NCBI RefSeq assembly: GCF_000447295.1
Contig: NZ_ALVX01000003.1
Span: 1-32,128, forward strand
DNA length: 32,128 bases
Direction of reading: 5' to 3'
Source: Fischerella sp. PCC 9431
GTDB taxonomy: Bacteria > Cyanobacteriota > Cyanobacteriia > Cyanobacteriales > Nostocaceae
Shown: positions 7,357 to 16,013 of the stretch, one piece after another
Position numbering within the stretch: position 1 is the stretch's first letter
How the letters are laid out: the number at the start of each line of letters is the position of its first letter
Position numbers and translations under genes: made by a program
Notes under the pieces: model-generated
Told to the model about the DNA's origin: nothing
What the model saw: only the letters and a program-made list of their open reading frames with translations
Databases searched by the model: none

Positions 7357-10300
7357 ATGCCACAATTACAACAAGTTAATAACTCGCTTCAGCAGCAACA
7401 ACCCTCGTATATAGAAGCAAAACACTGGAATGAATGGTTAGCCAGTGGCGTTTCACCAGCGTTAACCGCTCTAAACGTCCGCTCTCTCACAGGGAATGAA
7501 GCATACGAATATTTACTCTACGCCCTACCTCAAACAGCCAGACGCAACGACGGGCGACTGCGAGATAAGTACTTAAGGCAGTATGCTCACGTCTCTTCCG
7601 GGGGCTGGTGGGTAAGCGGACTTGACCCCCGAAATCATTGGCAACCAATGGAATGGGGGCGTTTTAAACCCGACAACCCACGTATTGATTGGGAGAAAGG
7701 CAAATTCGTCAAATACGAATCTCCCCCCAAAACACCCAACCGCGTCACCTACTTTAACGTCCCAGATTGCATTTGGGACAAAGTAGCAAAACGGTACAAT
7801 ATCAAACGCTATCATTCTCCCCTAGCCCTACGTCTTTGTGACAGATTAGATCCCCTCCTGTTTTGGCAATGGGTACAGCAACACCCAGAAATCCCCGTCA
7901 TTCCTTGTGAAGGTGAGAAAAAAGCCGCTAGTTTGCTAACTCTTGGTTTTGTAGCTGTAGCCCTCCCTGGTATTTGGAACGGGCGTGTTGGTAAAAAAGA
8001 TTTCGACGAACGCCTGCACCCCGACTTAATGCCCTTGGCACAACCAGGACGCAAATTTATTACCCTCTTCGACTACGAAACTCAACCAAAAACCCGTTGG
8101 TCAGTATACCAAGCCATTGTTCGTACTGGCAAAACCATTTTGGCTGCTGGTTGTAGTAGTGAAGTAGCATTACTGCCAGGGCCAGAAAAAGGCGTTGATG
8201 ATTTTGTTGTCGAACGTGGCGAAAATGCTGACGCACTACTTACCGCCATCATCGATGATGCCAAAACACTTTCAGATTACCAGCGCTCGTACCGTCAAAG
8301 TTGCCGAGGACTGACCAAGAAATACACACCACATGTAAGAGTAAATGTCAAGTACCTATCCGAAGCAGTTGAGCTACCACAGTCCGGGCTAGTTGGGTTA
8401 TGCAGTGACATGGGGACGGGCAAAACCGAGTTAATGAAAAAGTGGCGCGATGAGCATCCAGATCAGCGATTCCTCAATAACGGACATCGAGTTAACTTGC
8501 TCAAAAACCTGGCACAACGCCTACAAACAGAAATGTACTCTGATTTGGGTTATGTGGGTTTAGCTAAAGCTACTGCCCTCAGCATTACCATCGACAGCTT
8601 GCACAAGCTTAACACCGACGCTCTCAAATATGGCTGTATATTTATTGATGAAGTTTGCCAGTACCTAACTCACCTGCTGCACAGTAAAACCTGTAAAGAG
8701 CATCGGGCTGAAATTCTGGAGGTACTGCAATATATAGTGTATAACACGCCACTTGTGGTCATCGCCGACGCACACCTGGACGACGTGACAATAGACTTTT
8801 TTAGGGCAATGCGTCCACCAGGCGAAGAACCCTTCATTATCAAAAACGACTGGAAGAATGGCGGACGTACTATTTATTGGTATGAGGGTAATGATACAAG
8901 CGCCTTAGTTGCTCAAGTTTCGGCGGCGCTGATGGCAGGTCAGAAAATTATGGTGGCTTCTGACTCCAAAAAATTTATTAAGAAACTTGAATATTCGTTG
9001 ACTAACCGGGGGGTTAAGTGTCGGGAGGTAGAGGCGCAGGGAGCTTTTGGTGCAGGGGATGCAGAGGGAGCAGGGGGAGCAGGGGGAGAAAAAAGAGCTT
9101 CTTCTCATATGCAGACAGGGGAGCAACAGATGCAGAGGGAACTGGGAGAGAAAAATACAGATGAAGGTGCAGAGGGTGTTTGTGGAGAATTATCTCAAAA
9201 ACTTTCTTCTTCAAGTGCTACCCCAGCTTCCCCAGCCCCCCCTGCTACCCCTGCTACCCCAGCCCCCCTGCCCCCCTGCCCCTCTGCACGGTTACGCATA
9301 TGGTCTATCCACTCAGAAAACTCTGGCAGCGAAGAAAATGTTGCTTTTATTAAAGATATAACTAATGCTGTAAAAAGCCTGGATGCGCTATTCGTCTCTC
9401 CCAGCCTGGGAACTGGGGTAGACATTCCCGAATATCATTTTGATGCAGTGTTTGGAGCTTTTCACGGGGTTTCTCAAACTGCTACCGAGTGCGCCCAGCA
9501 ACTTTGGCGCTATCGCCCCATAGTACCAATTCATGTTTGGGTAGCCCCAAGACCCCCCTTCGGTTATTTGGACACTAACGCCAGCAAAATTAAAGAGCGC
9601 CTGCTGCAAACTAATGAAATGACAGCTTTCCTGCTGAGAATTGACCGTGAAACAGGTAAGCGGGGCGCTGAGAAAGACTGGGCGTTGGATGCTTACTGCC
9701 AAATCATGGCTAACCGTCACCAATCAATTAACAATTTACGAGCTGATTTGCGTGATTTGTTGACTGAGATGGGCAACCAAATTATACCAATGGGAACTGA
9801 CGATAATGATGATGCTGTATATGAGCTTAAAAATGCCGCAGCTGCCCTAGACATTGCCTACTATGAAGCTGTTGCATCAGCCAAAAATATTTCAGCCATA
9901 GAGTATCGCACCCGCAAAAGTAAGGACTATCTCAAGCCTACTGAAGTGTTTGAGTGTGAAAAATTTCGCCTCTTTGATGCCTACGGAATGGAAGTTACAA
10001 GAGAACTGGTCAAAAAAGACGACGGTGGCAGATTCATTCGAGCGATCTCTTCGCTAGAGGCAATTTTATCTGAGCCAGAAGGGATAATTGTTGATCCACA
10101 TACTGGAAGACAATACCCAGCACCACCAACTATTGTGGCAGATAAAGACTACAACGAGAGAAACAAGCTACCGTTGTGTATGGACTGGGGTAATTTCTCA
10201 GCCCGGTGGCTGGCTAGGTTTAGCTTGGGGCTGCATGGTATTCTCAAACGCTTGGTTAATGGCGAAGAGATTACTGCTGCTGACCCAGAATGTGTGCAAA

Positions 10301-10974
10301 TGACTGAAATAGCCAAACAATGTGCGGCACACGTAAAAGCCATCCTTGGGTTTACGGTTCCCCCTGATTGTAAACCGATATGGCTGTTGGGGTTATTACT
10401 TGACCAGTTGGGATTAAAACTCTCTGACCATAAAAAAGGGCCAAGGGGTCAACAAGTTAAATATTTTTCGTTATCTCAAGAGGAATTGGACTTTGCATTG
10501 GCAGTAATTGCTCACCGAGAGCGCAAGCGTACTCAAAAGGAAGAGCGTGTGCGTTCTACAAAGAATGAAAATGCTGCAATGCAAGCTATGTATGGGGTTT
10601 CACCGCCAAACGCCCCCGTATCCACCCCCCCCCATAATTGTATAGGGGAACCCCATTTGGAGGGGGTGAATACTACCGACTCTGAACTAGGAAAATCCCC
10701 AATTCCTAACATTGATTTTGAGCAATTTGAACCGTCTGACGGCAACCCCACCCCCATAAAAGCTTGTGTCGAACAACTAACAGAGGGTATTAAGTATGGA
10801 GTCCAAGCCATAAAATCTATCCTCCAGCGTTGGACAACCGAACGGCGGTGGTGTGCGGTGCTGTTATTGGAGAAAATTGCTGAAAGCGAACTGCGGCGGT
10901 TGGAGGAGTTAGCGCCTCAAATATATGAGTGGCTAAATGAATCGATATTACCGATGGAGGGTGCAACTAACTGA
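7357..10974 (+). CDS. CyRepA1-family plasmid replication protein (TOPRIM-like plus helicase)
   Basis: Large cyanobacterial plasmid initiator, 1205 aa from the ATG at 7357 (chosen over 7348 by ribosome-binding-site spacing). An N-terminal DUF3854/TOPRIM-like domain contains IPCEGEKKAASLL at about 178-192, as in primase-type proteins. A P-loop helicase part has DMGTGKT (351-357), IDEVCQ (430-435) and a C-terminal RecA-like lobe with SLGTGVDIPE (about 682-691) and an ATECAQQLWRYRP arginine-finger motif. A low-complexity Gly/Ala/Glu then Pro/Ala stretch (about 562-647) interrupts the helicase and is coded by an inverted repeat. A C9 homopolymer (10625-10633) lies in a Pro-rich linker near the C-terminus. 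It probably opens and primes the origin. Family assignment is confident; biochemical detail is inference. Confidence 0.85.
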   Translation: MPQLQQVNNSLQQQQPSYIEAKHWNEWLASGVSPALTALNVRSLTGNEAYEYLLYALPQTARRNDGRLRDKYLRQYAHVSSGGWWVSGLDPRNHWQPMEWGRFKPDNPRIDWEKGKFVKYESPPKTPNRVTYFNVPDCIWDKVAKRYNIKRYHSPLALRLCDRLDPLLFWQWVQQHPEIPVIPCEGEKKAASLLTLGFVAVALPGIWNGRVGKKDFDERLHPDLMPLAQPGRKFITLFDYETQPKTRWSVYQAIVRTGKTILAAGCSSEVALLPGPEKGVDDFVVERGENADALLTAIIDDAKTLSDYQRSYRQSCRGLTKKYTPHVRVNVKYLSEAVELPQSGLVGLCSDMGTGKTELMKKWRDEHPDQRFLNNGHRVNLLKNLAQRLQTEMYSDLGYVGLAKATALSITIDSLHKLNTDALKYGCIFIDEVCQYLTHLLHSKTCKEHRAEILEVLQYIVYNTPLVVIADAHLDDVTIDFFRAMRPPGEEPFIIKNDWKNGGRTIYWYEGNDTSALVAQVSAALMAGQKIMVASDSKKFIKKLEYSLTNRGVKCREVEAQGAFGAGDAEGAGGAGGEKRASSHMQTGEQQMQRELGEKNTDEGAEGVCGELSQKLSSSSATPASPAPPATPATPAPLPPCPSARLRIWSIHSENSGSEENVAFIKDITNAVKSLDALFVSPSLGTGVDIPEYHFDAVFGAFHGVSQTATECAQQLWRYRPIVPIHVWVAPRPPFGYLDTNASKIKERLLQTNEMTAFLLRIDRETGKRGAEKDWALDAYCQIMANRHQSINNLRADLRDLLTEMGNQIIPMGTDDNDDAVYELKNAAAALDIAYYEAVASAKNISAIEYRTRKSKDYLKPTEVFECEKFRLFDAYGMEVTRELVKKDDGGRFIRAISSLEAILSEPEGIIVDPHTGRQYPAPPTIVADKDYNERNKLPLCMDWGNFSARWLARFSLGLHGILKRLVNGEEITAADPECVQMTEIAKQCAAHVKAILGFTVPPDCKPIWLLGLLLDQLGLKLSDHKKGPRGQQVKYFSLSQEELDFALAVIAHRERKRTQKEERVRSTKNENAAMQAMYGVSPPNAPVSTPPHNCIGEPHLEGVNTTDSELGKSPIPNIDFEQFEPSDGNPTPIKACVEQLTEGIKYGVQAIKSILQRWTTERRWCAVLLLEKIAESELRRLEELAPQIYEWLNESILPMEGATN
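9040..9297 (+). repeat. In-frame low-complexity inverted-repeat insertion in the rep gene
   Basis: The left half carries repeats of GCAGRGGGAGCAGGGGG type (about 9040-9150). The right half carries the opposite strand of the same kind (CCCCAGC, CCCCTGC, about 9215-9295), so the segment can fold as an imperfect GC-rich hairpin. It is in frame and adds about 85 low-complexity residues between helicase strands. Composition differs sharply from the flanking coding DNA, and similar purine-rich GCAGGGG arrays are dispersed in Nostoc-like genomes. Confidence 0.65.
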
Positions 10975-11346
10975 TCACGCGGGAATTTCTTGATATCGAT
11001 GTGTCCTCACAATAAATTGAAGTCAAACAATTTATTGGAGAAGTCGCCGACCCATATTGCAACAAAAGTTTCTATACTACGCCATCACTCCAAAATACTA
11101 CAAGCCAATAAGTATAATTGCTTGTTTTCAACCTGTGGGCAATTCTGGACATTAGTGGACAGATATGGACATTATTGGGCAAATTAAATATTTTGGGACA
11201 ATTTTATTCCAAAAAAATTGTAAGGTTCTGGGCAAAACTGGACATGTTTGGACAAAACTGGGCAAGGTTGTCAGCTTCTCCCATTCCATCCATAAATAGT
11301 TGTAGACATCTGAACAAAAAAGCTTCTATCTACAGCGTTTTCGTGT
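10975..11346. other. Convergent intergenic region holding the phased array
   Basis: No gene is accepted here. Apart from the TGGRCA array the stretch is AT-rich. A plus-strand frame (11118-11363) runs through the boxes, but its Trp/Leu-rich product is simply the array read in frame. No transcription terminator for either flanking gene is evident. Confidence 0.5.
11136..11264. repeat. Helically phased TGGACA/TGGGCA iteron-like array
   Basis: Boxes TGGRCA begin at 11136, 11146, 11156, 11166 and 11176, then at 11229, 11239, 11249 and 11259. Each block has exactly 10-bp spacing, and in both blocks the outer boxes are TGGGCA and the inner ones TGGACA. An imperfect TGGGACA at 11194 lies between. 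The array sits between the convergent 3' ends of the rep gene and the leftward transfer genes. Phased iterons next to a rep gene suggest an origin or another site for cooperative protein binding. Confidence 0.7.
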
Positions 11347-12060
11347 TTATTTTTTGCGATTAGGATCAGTACCGAGATACTTTTCAACCCTCTCTAACTT
11401 GGTATTTGTCCAACCAGTACGCAACCAAATATCTTGTAGATAACTGGTAATCTCATTGGAGATATTCACCGGAATATGTTGATTGATAAAAAAGAAAAAA
11501 ACCAGAGAACATAACGAAGTTATAGAAGCCACAAAGAAAGTTTTACTTTGTGGTTCAGAGCGAAAAACCTCTTTCTCTATCGTGATGGGTTTCGGGGGAG
11601 GAGTGTTTTTTAACTCTCGGATGACTGTGGTCATCCTGTTGGTGTGATTTACTAGTTCGCTCGCTTGTTTCTTCAAGTCGGACACTTCGCTCTTTAGCCC
11701 TTTCAACTCTAAGCTCTCTAATGTGGTTGAGGACTTGGGCATATTCTGTGACTGCTCCATTAAGAGAGTTAATTGCTCCATCCAATCTGCGTTGTTCTTC
11801 TCGAACTCGTTCCAAGAGAGATTCTGATTCTTCAGTTCGCCTGTCAGCATCTCGATAGTCGCCATCGCCTTGCTCAGAAGCTGATTCTGAATTAAATTCG
11901 TTTGCGCCCATGCCTGCAACTCCGCCCTATCCCTTTCCCTTTCAGTCTTTTGTGATTGCTTAAAACTTTCAAATTCCTTGTACAATCTGCCCAGTGCCGT
12001 CTTAACTTCACCTAGTTCGTTAATAGTAGAGAGATGGTCATTATTGTGGTTGTTGTTCAT
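11347..12060 (-). CDS. Coiled-coil protein with C-terminal TM segment (third gene of TraK-L-like operon)
   Basis: The 237-aa protein is predominantly coiled coil from about residue 12 to 150 (Glu/Gln/Lys/Leu-rich). It has a Pro-rich spacer (about 152-160), one hydrophobic segment at about 173-193 and a basic C-terminus (PNRKK). It overlaps the upstream ATPase gene by 20 bp. In RP4-type transfer regions the third gene of the oriT-proximal operon is traM. Similarity in position, but not in sequence, suggests a transfer-accessory role at the membrane. Recognition is by context only. Confidence 0.6.
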   Translation of the reverse strand: MNNNHNNDHLSTINELGEVKTALGRLYKEFESFKQSQKTERERDRAELQAWAQTNLIQNQLLSKAMATIEMLTGELKNQNLSWNEFEKNNADWMEQLTLLMEQSQNMPKSSTTLESLELKGLKSEVSDLKKQASELVNHTNRMTTVIRELKNTPPPKPITIEKEVFRSEPQSKTFFVASITSLCSLVFFFFINQHIPVNISNEITSYLQDIWLRTGWTNTKLERVEKYLGTDPNRKK

Positions 12061-12865
12061 CAGCTTTTTTTCGACCCCGACGAGATTTAGACTCAGTTAC
12101 CGCAGGCTCATTATTATTAATCACGCTCGACGATAAAGCTTGATTAATCTCAGATTGATGCAACCCCAAATAAGTACCAGCCAAATCAAGCTCAGGCTTG
12201 GCTTGGTCTAAAAACCCACTCACTAAAAGGTAATCCCCAAAGGGAAACCCATTATCCTCAGTAGCAGCAGAGTAAGGCAGACCTTTTTCTACCAACATAT
12301 CAAAAGTTGAGTAATCCAGCTCAGGCATTTCAATTTCTATGCCTTTTAACTCTGCAATAGTTATTCTAGTTTTACTATTGTCCCAACGCTGAAAACCCAA
12401 ACCCTTATCCCAGCAGAGATTCTTTACCACCACATAATCTACTTTATTGCCACAGAACTCCATCATCACTTTTAAGCTATTGATCACCGGATAGGTGAGG
12501 TTTAGCACAGTTACTATCGTCACCCGATAACCCAAATCAGCAGCAATTTTAAACAGCCCAAACTTACTGATAATCTCCCTAGTTTTATTGCCACTCGCCC
12601 CTGGCATATCCATCACAACAGTATCAGGAGACATGGCTTTAATTTCAGTAAAAAAGCGCTTCGCTTCAGCCACCTCCAGAAAATTTAACAGCCTTACCCC
12701 AGATCCAAAATTTCGATAATACTCATACAACTCTGGATTTTCAGTATCAGCATCATAAGCTAGATAATTAATGCCCTTGTCGTGCATTACATCTAATAGC
12801 AAGCGAGTGAAGGCAGTTTTCCCCGTCCCTCCTTTTCCTCCTAAAATCATCACAATTCGCTTCAT
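12041..12865 (-). CDS. TraL/ParA-like P-loop ATPase of the transfer region
   Basis: The 274-aa MinD/ParA/SIMIBI-type NTPase has a deviant Walker A GGKGGTGKTA at about residues 9-18, a Walker A' region YDADTENPE (about 38-46), a Walker B-like strand VVMDMPGASGN (about 83-93) and a Ser/Lys/Arg-rich tail. It is translationally coupled (ATGA) to the upstream TraK-like gene and has AGGAG 6 nt before the start. The RP4 TraL protein is an ATPase of this kind placed between TraK and TraM, and the same order is seen here. Its role in transfer is not well defined even in RP4. A partition ParA is less likely, because the plasmid has two other partition loci and no centromere-binding partner adjoins this gene. 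Confidence 0.7.
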   Translation of the reverse strand: MKRIVMILGGKGGTGKTAFTRLLLDVMHDKGINYLAYDADTENPELYEYYRNFGSGVRLLNFLEVAEAKRFFTEIKAMSPDTVVMDMPGASGNKTREIISKFGLFKIAADLGYRVTIVTVLNLTYPVINSLKVMMEFCGNKVDYVVVKNLCWDKGLGFQRWDNSKTRITIAELKGIEIEMPELDYSTFDMLVEKGLPYSAATEDNGFPFGDYLLVSGFLDQAKPELDLAGTYLGLHQSEINQALSSSVINNNEPAVTESKSRRGRKKADEQQPQ

Positions 12866-13338
12866 AGGCTACTCCTATCAGTGACATTGAATTGGGAATG
12901 AGCCTTAGCTCCTCCTTTTTTCCCCTTAGCACTTTGAGAAGGTGACGCACCTGAAGTTGAAGCTGTGTCTGGTGATGAACCAGAGTCTTTATTTGATTCT
13001 ACTGCTGATGATGTCTCACCAGTTGTTATTAAATCGTTATTTGAAGAAAAATCTGATTCAACCAATGATTCATTACTTTGCTGAAGTATAGTTGTCGTCA
13101 AAGCTCTTTTATGAAAAGTCTTAATCCCACTAGCAGCCAGTTCAACCCCATGTCCCTTAAACACATCAGAAACATCTTCATAAGAGTAGCCAGCATCCAA
13201 CATATCCTGGATAGGTTTAGCCAAACTTTTAATTAACTCTTCCAGACTGATAGTTTTGGGAGTAGATGCCTTCTGTTTGAGGCTAGCTTGGATATCATCA
13301 ACTTTAGATAAAGGGACAGCTTTAGGTTTACGGGGCAT
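12862..13338 (-). CDS. TraK-like oriT-proximal DNA-binding protein
   Basis: The 158-aa protein has a basic N-terminus (PRKPK) and a helical domain at about 30-80. It carries the pattern MLDAGYSYEDVSDVFKGHG then a second helix ending FHKRAL, as in small helix-turn-helix proteins that flank oriT (TraK of IncP plasmids and relatives). The C-terminal half is Ser/Thr/Gly-rich and disordered. It is the first gene of the leftward operon and diverges from the MobC-relaxase operon, as traK does from traJ-traI. No ribosome-binding site is obvious. Assignment rests on the helix pattern plus the order of genes. Confidence 0.6.
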   Translation of the reverse strand: MPRKPKAVPLSKVDDIQASLKQKASTPKTISLEELIKSLAKPIQDMLDAGYSYEDVSDVFKGHGVELAASGIKTFHKRALTTTILQQSNESLVESDFSSNNDLITTGETSSAVESNKDSGSSPDTASTSGASPSQSAKGKKGGAKAHSQFNVTDRSSL

Positions 13339-13924
13339 AGATAATCAAGATAATTTTTCTTATTTTAGGGTCAGACCCAGCCCGATAAATTATAAGTTTT
13401 TTGTGCTGAAGTAAGCATTACTAGATGTCCTTTATGGATATAAGAGAAAATCTAAAACTGTCAAAAGCAGCAAACCCTAATCTAATATTTCAAATTCAAA
13501 ATTGATTTGGTCAGAATTAGAGAGGGATGTGTAGGTAGGTGCGGTAAACTAATGTATCAAGAGTGGTACAAGAAATTGAGTTGTGGTAACAAAGCGCATG
13601 TTTACTGCATTCTGATTCTCCGCCCAGCCCACAGTTTCCGTGTACTCCAGACCCGACCCACCCCGCGCGCGGACATAGGCAAGCAATACGCCTTAACGCG
13701 CTCCGCGCTGCTTTCGCTCCGCTCAAGGGCGTTCATTGCTTGTTGGGGGTGTCCCCCAAGCCCCCTTTAATAAATCCTTTTCCTTGGGTGTAGGGGATAG
13801 GGTGTAGGGTGTAGTGATGATAGAAAATGTAAGAAATAAGCGTGAATAATTCCTGATAATTATGCAGTCGCTAATTTGCACTTTTCAAGCCAAACAATTC
13901 TTATCCCCTACACCCTACACCCTA
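13339..13924. other. Probable oriT region between divergent transfer operons
   Basis: A gene-free 586-bp stretch lies between the traK-like and mobC-like genes, where oriT sits in IncP-type systems. It holds a GC-rich, structured block at 13672-13766: a GCGC-rich palindromic patch and a perfect 7-bp hairpin TTGGGGG-TGT-CCCCCAA at 13743-13759 followed by GCCCCC. It also holds heptamer repeats at 13786-13813 with inverted copies at 13902-13922. No published nic consensus could be recognised, so the exact nick site is unknown. The minus-strand side is AT-rich and should carry the traK promoter. Confidence 0.5.
13786..13922. repeat. Inverted GGGTGTA heptamer arrays
   Basis: Tandem 7-bp units GGGTGTA, GGGGATA, GGGTGTA, GGGTGTA run from 13786 to 13813. 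The opposite-strand series TATCCCC, TACACCC, TACACCC runs from 13902 to 13922, ending 2 bp before the probable start of the mobC-like gene. Heptamer tandem repeats of this type are familiar in Nostoc-like genomes. The two arrays could pair across an 88-bp loop and bury the translation start. Confidence 0.7.
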
Positions 13925-14371
13925 ATGACAGAACCAGACCCCCGTACACAATTAAGTAATCAACTAGCCGAAGCCCTAAATAATCGGTCAATAGAGCCTG
14001 ATGAAAAGCGGGAAATAACCATCACTTTTAGAGTCAGCTATGCTGAAAAAACAAGGCTAGAGCAACGGTGCAGTGGAGTGGTGCAAAGCGACTTTATCAG
14101 AGCCAGACTATTTGACTACCCTTTACCCCAACCAAAGCTGACTATCCCTGAAATTAACAGACAAGCCATCTACGAACTAAAGAAAATTGGTAATAACCTC
14201 AACCAGCAGACAAGGGCTATTAACGAAGCAGTAAAGATTGGTAGACAACCGTTGACAAATAAAGTAGAAGAATATCTAAAAACTATTAAAGAACTAGCTG
14301 CCCTATTAGAACAAACTCACGCTAAATTATCTCAATCCATTTCAGATAAGGAGCAGCGAAATGATTACTAA
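13925..14371 (+). CDS. MobC/TraJ-like RHH relaxosome accessory protein
   Basis: The 148-aa protein has an N-terminal RHH element: strand REITITFRVS at about 26-35, helix YAEKTRLEQRCSG, turn, helix SDFIRARLF. It is followed by the MobC-type signature INRQAIYELKKIGNNLNQ (about 77-94) and a C-terminal helix. These proteins bind oriT and load the relaxase. The start at 13925 is preferred over 13862, which would add 21 residues coded mostly by the heptamer repeat; neither has a good ribosome-binding site. It overlaps the relaxase gene by 11 bp. Confidence 0.8.
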   Translation: MTEPDPRTQLSNQLAEALNNRSIEPDEKREITITFRVSYAEKTRLEQRCSGVVQSDFIRARLFDYPLPQPKLTIPEINRQAIYELKKIGNNLNQQTRAINEAVKIGRQPLTNKVEEYLKTIKELAALLEQTHAKLSQSISDKEQRNDY

Positions 14372-16013
14372 AATCAAAGCTAATAAATCATTTCGTGGCA
14401 CTACAAAATACGTACTAGAGAAAGAGAAAGCCAAAATCATTGGTGGGAATATGTACGGAAGAACCACCAATGATTTAGTTGAGCAGTTCACGCTATCAGC
14501 ACACCTAAACCCCCTACTAAAAGACCCTTGCTATCACTTAATGCTTAGTGTCCCTAAAACTGACAGAACTTTAAATGATGACGAATTGGCTAATATCTCT
14601 GAACGTCACTTTGCTTCTTTGATTGTTCTGTCAAGATTAAAAGGTGACGAAGCTCAAGTAAAACAACCAGATAAAAGGATAGACGATGCCAAGCTAAAGC
14701 AGCTAGTTGATGAATTTATCGAAACAGAACTACCCGCTTATGACTTCTTTATAGCCCGACACTCTGACAAAGAAAACGACCACACTCACATCGTTGCATC
14801 CAGAGTTAATAACCTAGACGGTAAATCCATCCGCACTTGGAATAATTACGCCCATTCAGAACACTCAGCCCGATTGTTAGAGCAAAAATTTAACCTGACT
14901 CCAGTACAAAGCAGTTGGGAAAGCAAACGCAAAGCAATGACACGTAACCAACTTGAACGAGTCGAGCGCGATGGGCTTCCAGGTGAAGAAATAATGCGAC
15001 GGACTATTGAGCAAGTGGCAGTTGATAAACCCACAATGCCCCAATTAATAGAAAGGTTATGGTCAGAACATCAAGTCAAAGCTGTCGTTAGTTATTATAG
15101 TCACGGTGGAGTCAGAGGCATCAAATTTGGTATTGATGTAGGCTCAATTAATGAAGATGGTTCTCCCAGATTGCTGTGGAAACAGGGAGGGAATTTAAAT
15201 AAATATAAGTGTTCATTTAAAAAGCTTCAGACAGAATTAGGGGTAAATTACGACCCTCTACGAGATGATCCAGAAATTAAACGTCTGACTCAAATAATAG
15301 AATCAGCAACAATTAGGCAAGATAATCAGCAGACAATAGATTATCCATTATCTAATAAACTTACAGATAAACTCCTTATATCTACTAATAAACCTGAAAC
15401 TATAGCATCAATTAAACCCCGAATAACGCAGGCTCACGCAGTAGAGCTATACAACTATTACAGTACTGGACTTGAGCAAAAATTGGTCACAGACCGGGAC
15501 AAAGAAGTAGCTAATAGGGCGTTAAAAGATGATAGGTCAGCCCCAGAGGTTGAAGAAATCCTAAAAGCAAGCCCAGCCGGATGGACTACTGATGAAGCTA
15601 GAGCATTGGTCTTAATAGCCAACAATAAGCTGAAATCACAACAACCATTCCCAGAACTCAAACCAGTAGAAAAACAGCATTTACAGCAGGAATTATTAGC
15701 CGTAGCAGTGCCTGTTGGTGTTGGGATAATCAATCACTTTCTTAAAGATACTGAAAAAAATAGCCTCAGATTTAAACATGCAACTCTGTCAAAACAGGGT
15801 AAAGAATTGGTGTATACCCATGATGAAAGGGGTGAAATTTTTCGTGTAGCAGTCAATCGAAATCAGTCAGGAAAGCTAGAGTATTCCCCGGTTAATGTGG
15901 GTGAAATCAAGAGTGAAGATATTGAAACTTGGAAAAAGGCAAAGCAGATATTGCAAGAATATATAGAACTTCAACAGCTTCAAAAAACTCAATTTAAAGG
16001 ATTATCGAGATAG
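14361..16013 (+). CDS. MOBP-type relaxase
   Basis: The 550-aa relaxase nicks oriT and carries the transferred strand. Within the N-terminal domain the likely catalytic tyrosine is Y17 (GTTKYVLE), followed by the conserved GGNMYGR patch (28-34). The metal-binding motif ARHSDKENDHTHIVASR has His134, Asp136, His141 and His143. The C-terminal 300 residues lack a recognisable primase or helicase and end in a helical tail. A ribosome-binding site AGGAG is 8 nt before the ATG. It is coupled to the MobC-like gene. No type IV secretion or coupling-protein gene is in the window, so the plasmid may be mobilisable rather than self-transmissible, unless those genes lie outside. Confidence 0.88.
   Translation: MITKIKANKSFRGTTKYVLEKEKAKIIGGNMYGRTTNDLVEQFTLSAHLNPLLKDPCYHLMLSVPKTDRTLNDDELANISERHFASLIVLSRLKGDEAQVKQPDKRIDDAKLKQLVDEFIETELPAYDFFIARHSDKENDHTHIVASRVNNLDGKSIRTWNNYAHSEHSARLLEQKFNLTPVQSSWESKRKAMTRNQLERVERDGLPGEEIMRRTIEQVAVDKPTMPQLIERLWSEHQVKAVVSYYSHGGVRGIKFGIDVGSINEDGSPRLLWKQGGNLNKYKCSFKKLQTELGVNYDPLRDDPEIKRLTQIIESATIRQDNQQTIDYPLSNKLTDKLLISTNKPETIASIKPRITQAHAVELYNYYSTGLEQKLVTDRDKEVANRALKDDRSAPEVEEILKASPAGWTTDEARALVLIANNKLKSQQPFPELKPVEKQHLQQELLAVAVPVGVGIINHFLKDTEKNSLRFKHATLSKQGKELVYTHDERGEIFRVAVNRNQSGKLEYSPVNVGEIKSEDIETWKKAKQILQEYIELQQLQKTQFKGLSR

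Noticed and set aside
11118-11363. 81-codon plus-strand open frame
   Set aside because: Trp/Leu-rich product of the 10-bp phased boxes; the period is not a multiple of three and there is no ribosome-binding site.
12041-12865. Third plasmid partition parA
   Set aside because: A MinD/ParA-like P-loop is present, but its neighbours and order match TraK-L-M transfer genes and no centromere repeats adjoin.
13507-13770. 87-codon plus-strand open frame in the oriT region
   Set aside because: Crosses palindromic non-coding repeats, has odd composition and no start signal.
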